23,291 nucleotides of DNA from Anaerolineales bacterium (GTDB lineage Bacteria; Chloroflexota; Anaerolineae; Anaerolineales; Villigracilaceae), in contig JADGQD010000007.1 in the NCBI GenBank assembly GCA_017882065.1, positions 1-23,291 on the forward strand, given 5' to 3'. The position numbers and the translations under genes were made by a program. Positions 22,555 through 23,291 of this stretch are shown in pieces (the stretch's first letter is position 1; each line of letters opens with the position of its first letter). Under the pieces are notes generated by a model. That model was given only the letters and a program-made list of their open reading frames with translations, did not search any database and had not been told where the DNA came from.

Positions 22555-23291
22555 ATGTTCCCAACACTCTTCCCCCTGAACGCCTTCCTGCTGCCGCTCT
22601 CGCAAAACCCCTGGACATACGTGGTCTTCGGACTGATTGGTTTCGGTTTCGGCTTTGTTCTCGAGATCTCAGGTTTCGGGAATTCGAAGATACTGGCGGC
22701 CCAGTTCTACTTCAAGAACCTGACCGTGCTCAAGGTCATGTTCGGCGCCATCGTCACCGCCATGGTGCTGATCTTCCTGTCCTCCGCCATCGGCATCCTG
22801 GACTTCAACCTGGTCTACGTCCCCGAGACGCACCTGTGGCCCGGGTTGCTGGGCGGCGTCATCATGGGCGTGGGCTTCATCGTTGGCGGGTTCTGCCCCG
22901 GTACGGCCCTGGTCTCGGCCTCCACCTTCAAGGTGGACGGGATCGTCTTTAGCCTGGGCGCCGCCGTCGGCGTGTGGGCCTTCGGCGAGACAGTCCAGCC
23001 CGTCTGGAACTGGTGGAATAACAGCGGCTACTACGGCCGCCTGACCCTGATGGACGTCTTCCACCTGCCGACCGGCGTGGTCGTCCTGCTGGTGGTGCTG
23101 ATGGCGCTGTTCATGTTCTGGGGCGGCGAGAAACTGGAAGCCAAATTCGGCAAAAAGGACCTCACCAAAGAACCGAAACTGCGTTACTTCGGTGCGGCCT
23201 CCCTGGTGCTGGTGGCCCTCGTCGTCCTGGCGCTCGGCCAGCCGACGGTCACCCAGAAATGGGCCGCAGTCGAAGCGCAGAAGGCACCGCT
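22555..23291 (+). CDS. YeeE/YedE-family membrane protein (second of a pair), 3' end outside the window
   Basis: The frame opens at the ATG at 22555 after AAAGGAG and stays open to the window end, giving 245 residues so far. It has the second YeeE-type half: EISGFGNSKILAAQF (37-51) and GGFCPGTALVSAS (111-123) with conserved C114. Hydrophobic helices span about 20-38, 60-80, 95-120, 130-145 and 182-196. It lies 11 bp after the first YeeE-type gene, and the two probably form one transporter. The known part is already longer than a bare half-YeeE and continues after a charged loop (KLEAKFGKKDLTKEPK) into another helix. A C-terminal extension, for example a rhodanese domain as in some relatives, may lie beyond the window; this is a guess. 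Confidence 0.85.
   Translation, partial: MFPTLFPLNAFLLPLSQNPWTYVVFGLIGFGFGFVLEISGFGNSKILAAQFYFKNLTVLKVMFGAIVTAMVLIFLSSAIGILDFNLVYVPETHLWPGLLGGVIMGVGFIVGGFCPGTALVSASTFKVDGIVFSLGAAVGVWAFGETVQPVWNWWNNSGYYGRLTLMDVFHLPTGVVVLLVVLMALFMFWGGEKLEAKFGKKDLTKEPKLRYFGAASLVLVALVVLALGQPTVTQKWAAVEAQKAP

Overview
The window looks like a chromosomal stretch from a GC-rich bacterium of the phylum Chloroflexota, most probably an Anaerolineae-like lineage. This rests on recognised protein families and gene order: Cys-motif small proteins of a kind I associate with that group, a J-protein/dynamin/ClpB operon, and a Ser/Thr kinase joined to an external PD40 propeller. No rRNA or tRNA marker is present, so the assignment is an inference.

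Region 1 (1-5580) holds the 3' end of an MFS transporter (+), followed by a clear terminator. Next comes a minus-strand group: a tiny Cys-rich protein, a YkvA/DUF1232 membrane protein, a zinc-dependent phospholipase C-like protein and a large transglutaminase membrane protein. Between the last two lies the wreck of a HAD phosphatase (+). It has a one-base deletion inside its catalytic DxDGT motif and has lost its C-terminal part.

Region 2 (5590-9978, +) encodes a PAP2 phosphatase, a membrane Ser/Thr kinase with an extracellular PD40 propeller, and an AT-richer UbiA-type prenyltransferase with a near-consensus promoter. A bidirectional terminator separates it from region 3.

Region 3 (10006-15977, -) is a protein-quality-control operon. 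In transcription order it encodes a small CxxC protein, a CbpA-type J-protein, a CbpM-like coiled-coil protein, a dynamin-like GTPase with a membrane-inserting segment, and ClpB disaggregase. A solo IS200/IS605 element (tnpA only) sits about 30 bp upstream of the first gene, where the operon promoter would be expected. The leader of tnpA can fold to hide both its ribosome-binding site and its start codon.

Region 4 (16879-23291) is the most interesting part. An ArsR-family repressor with overlapping palindromes just upstream of its start leads an operon encoding an octaheme cytochrome c of the tetrathionate-reductase (OTR) family. This is followed by a 945-residue protein combining seven c-type heme sites, a canonical EF-hand and a cytochrome b-type membrane domain, and then by two YeeE/YedE (thiosulfate-transporter family) proteins, the last cut by the window end. 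Read together this is a plausible respiratory module for tetrathionate/thiosulfate or another sulfur or nitrogen oxyanion, in which the fusion protein passes electrons between the quinone pool and the octaheme enzyme. The substrate and the direction of electron flow cannot be read from sequence.
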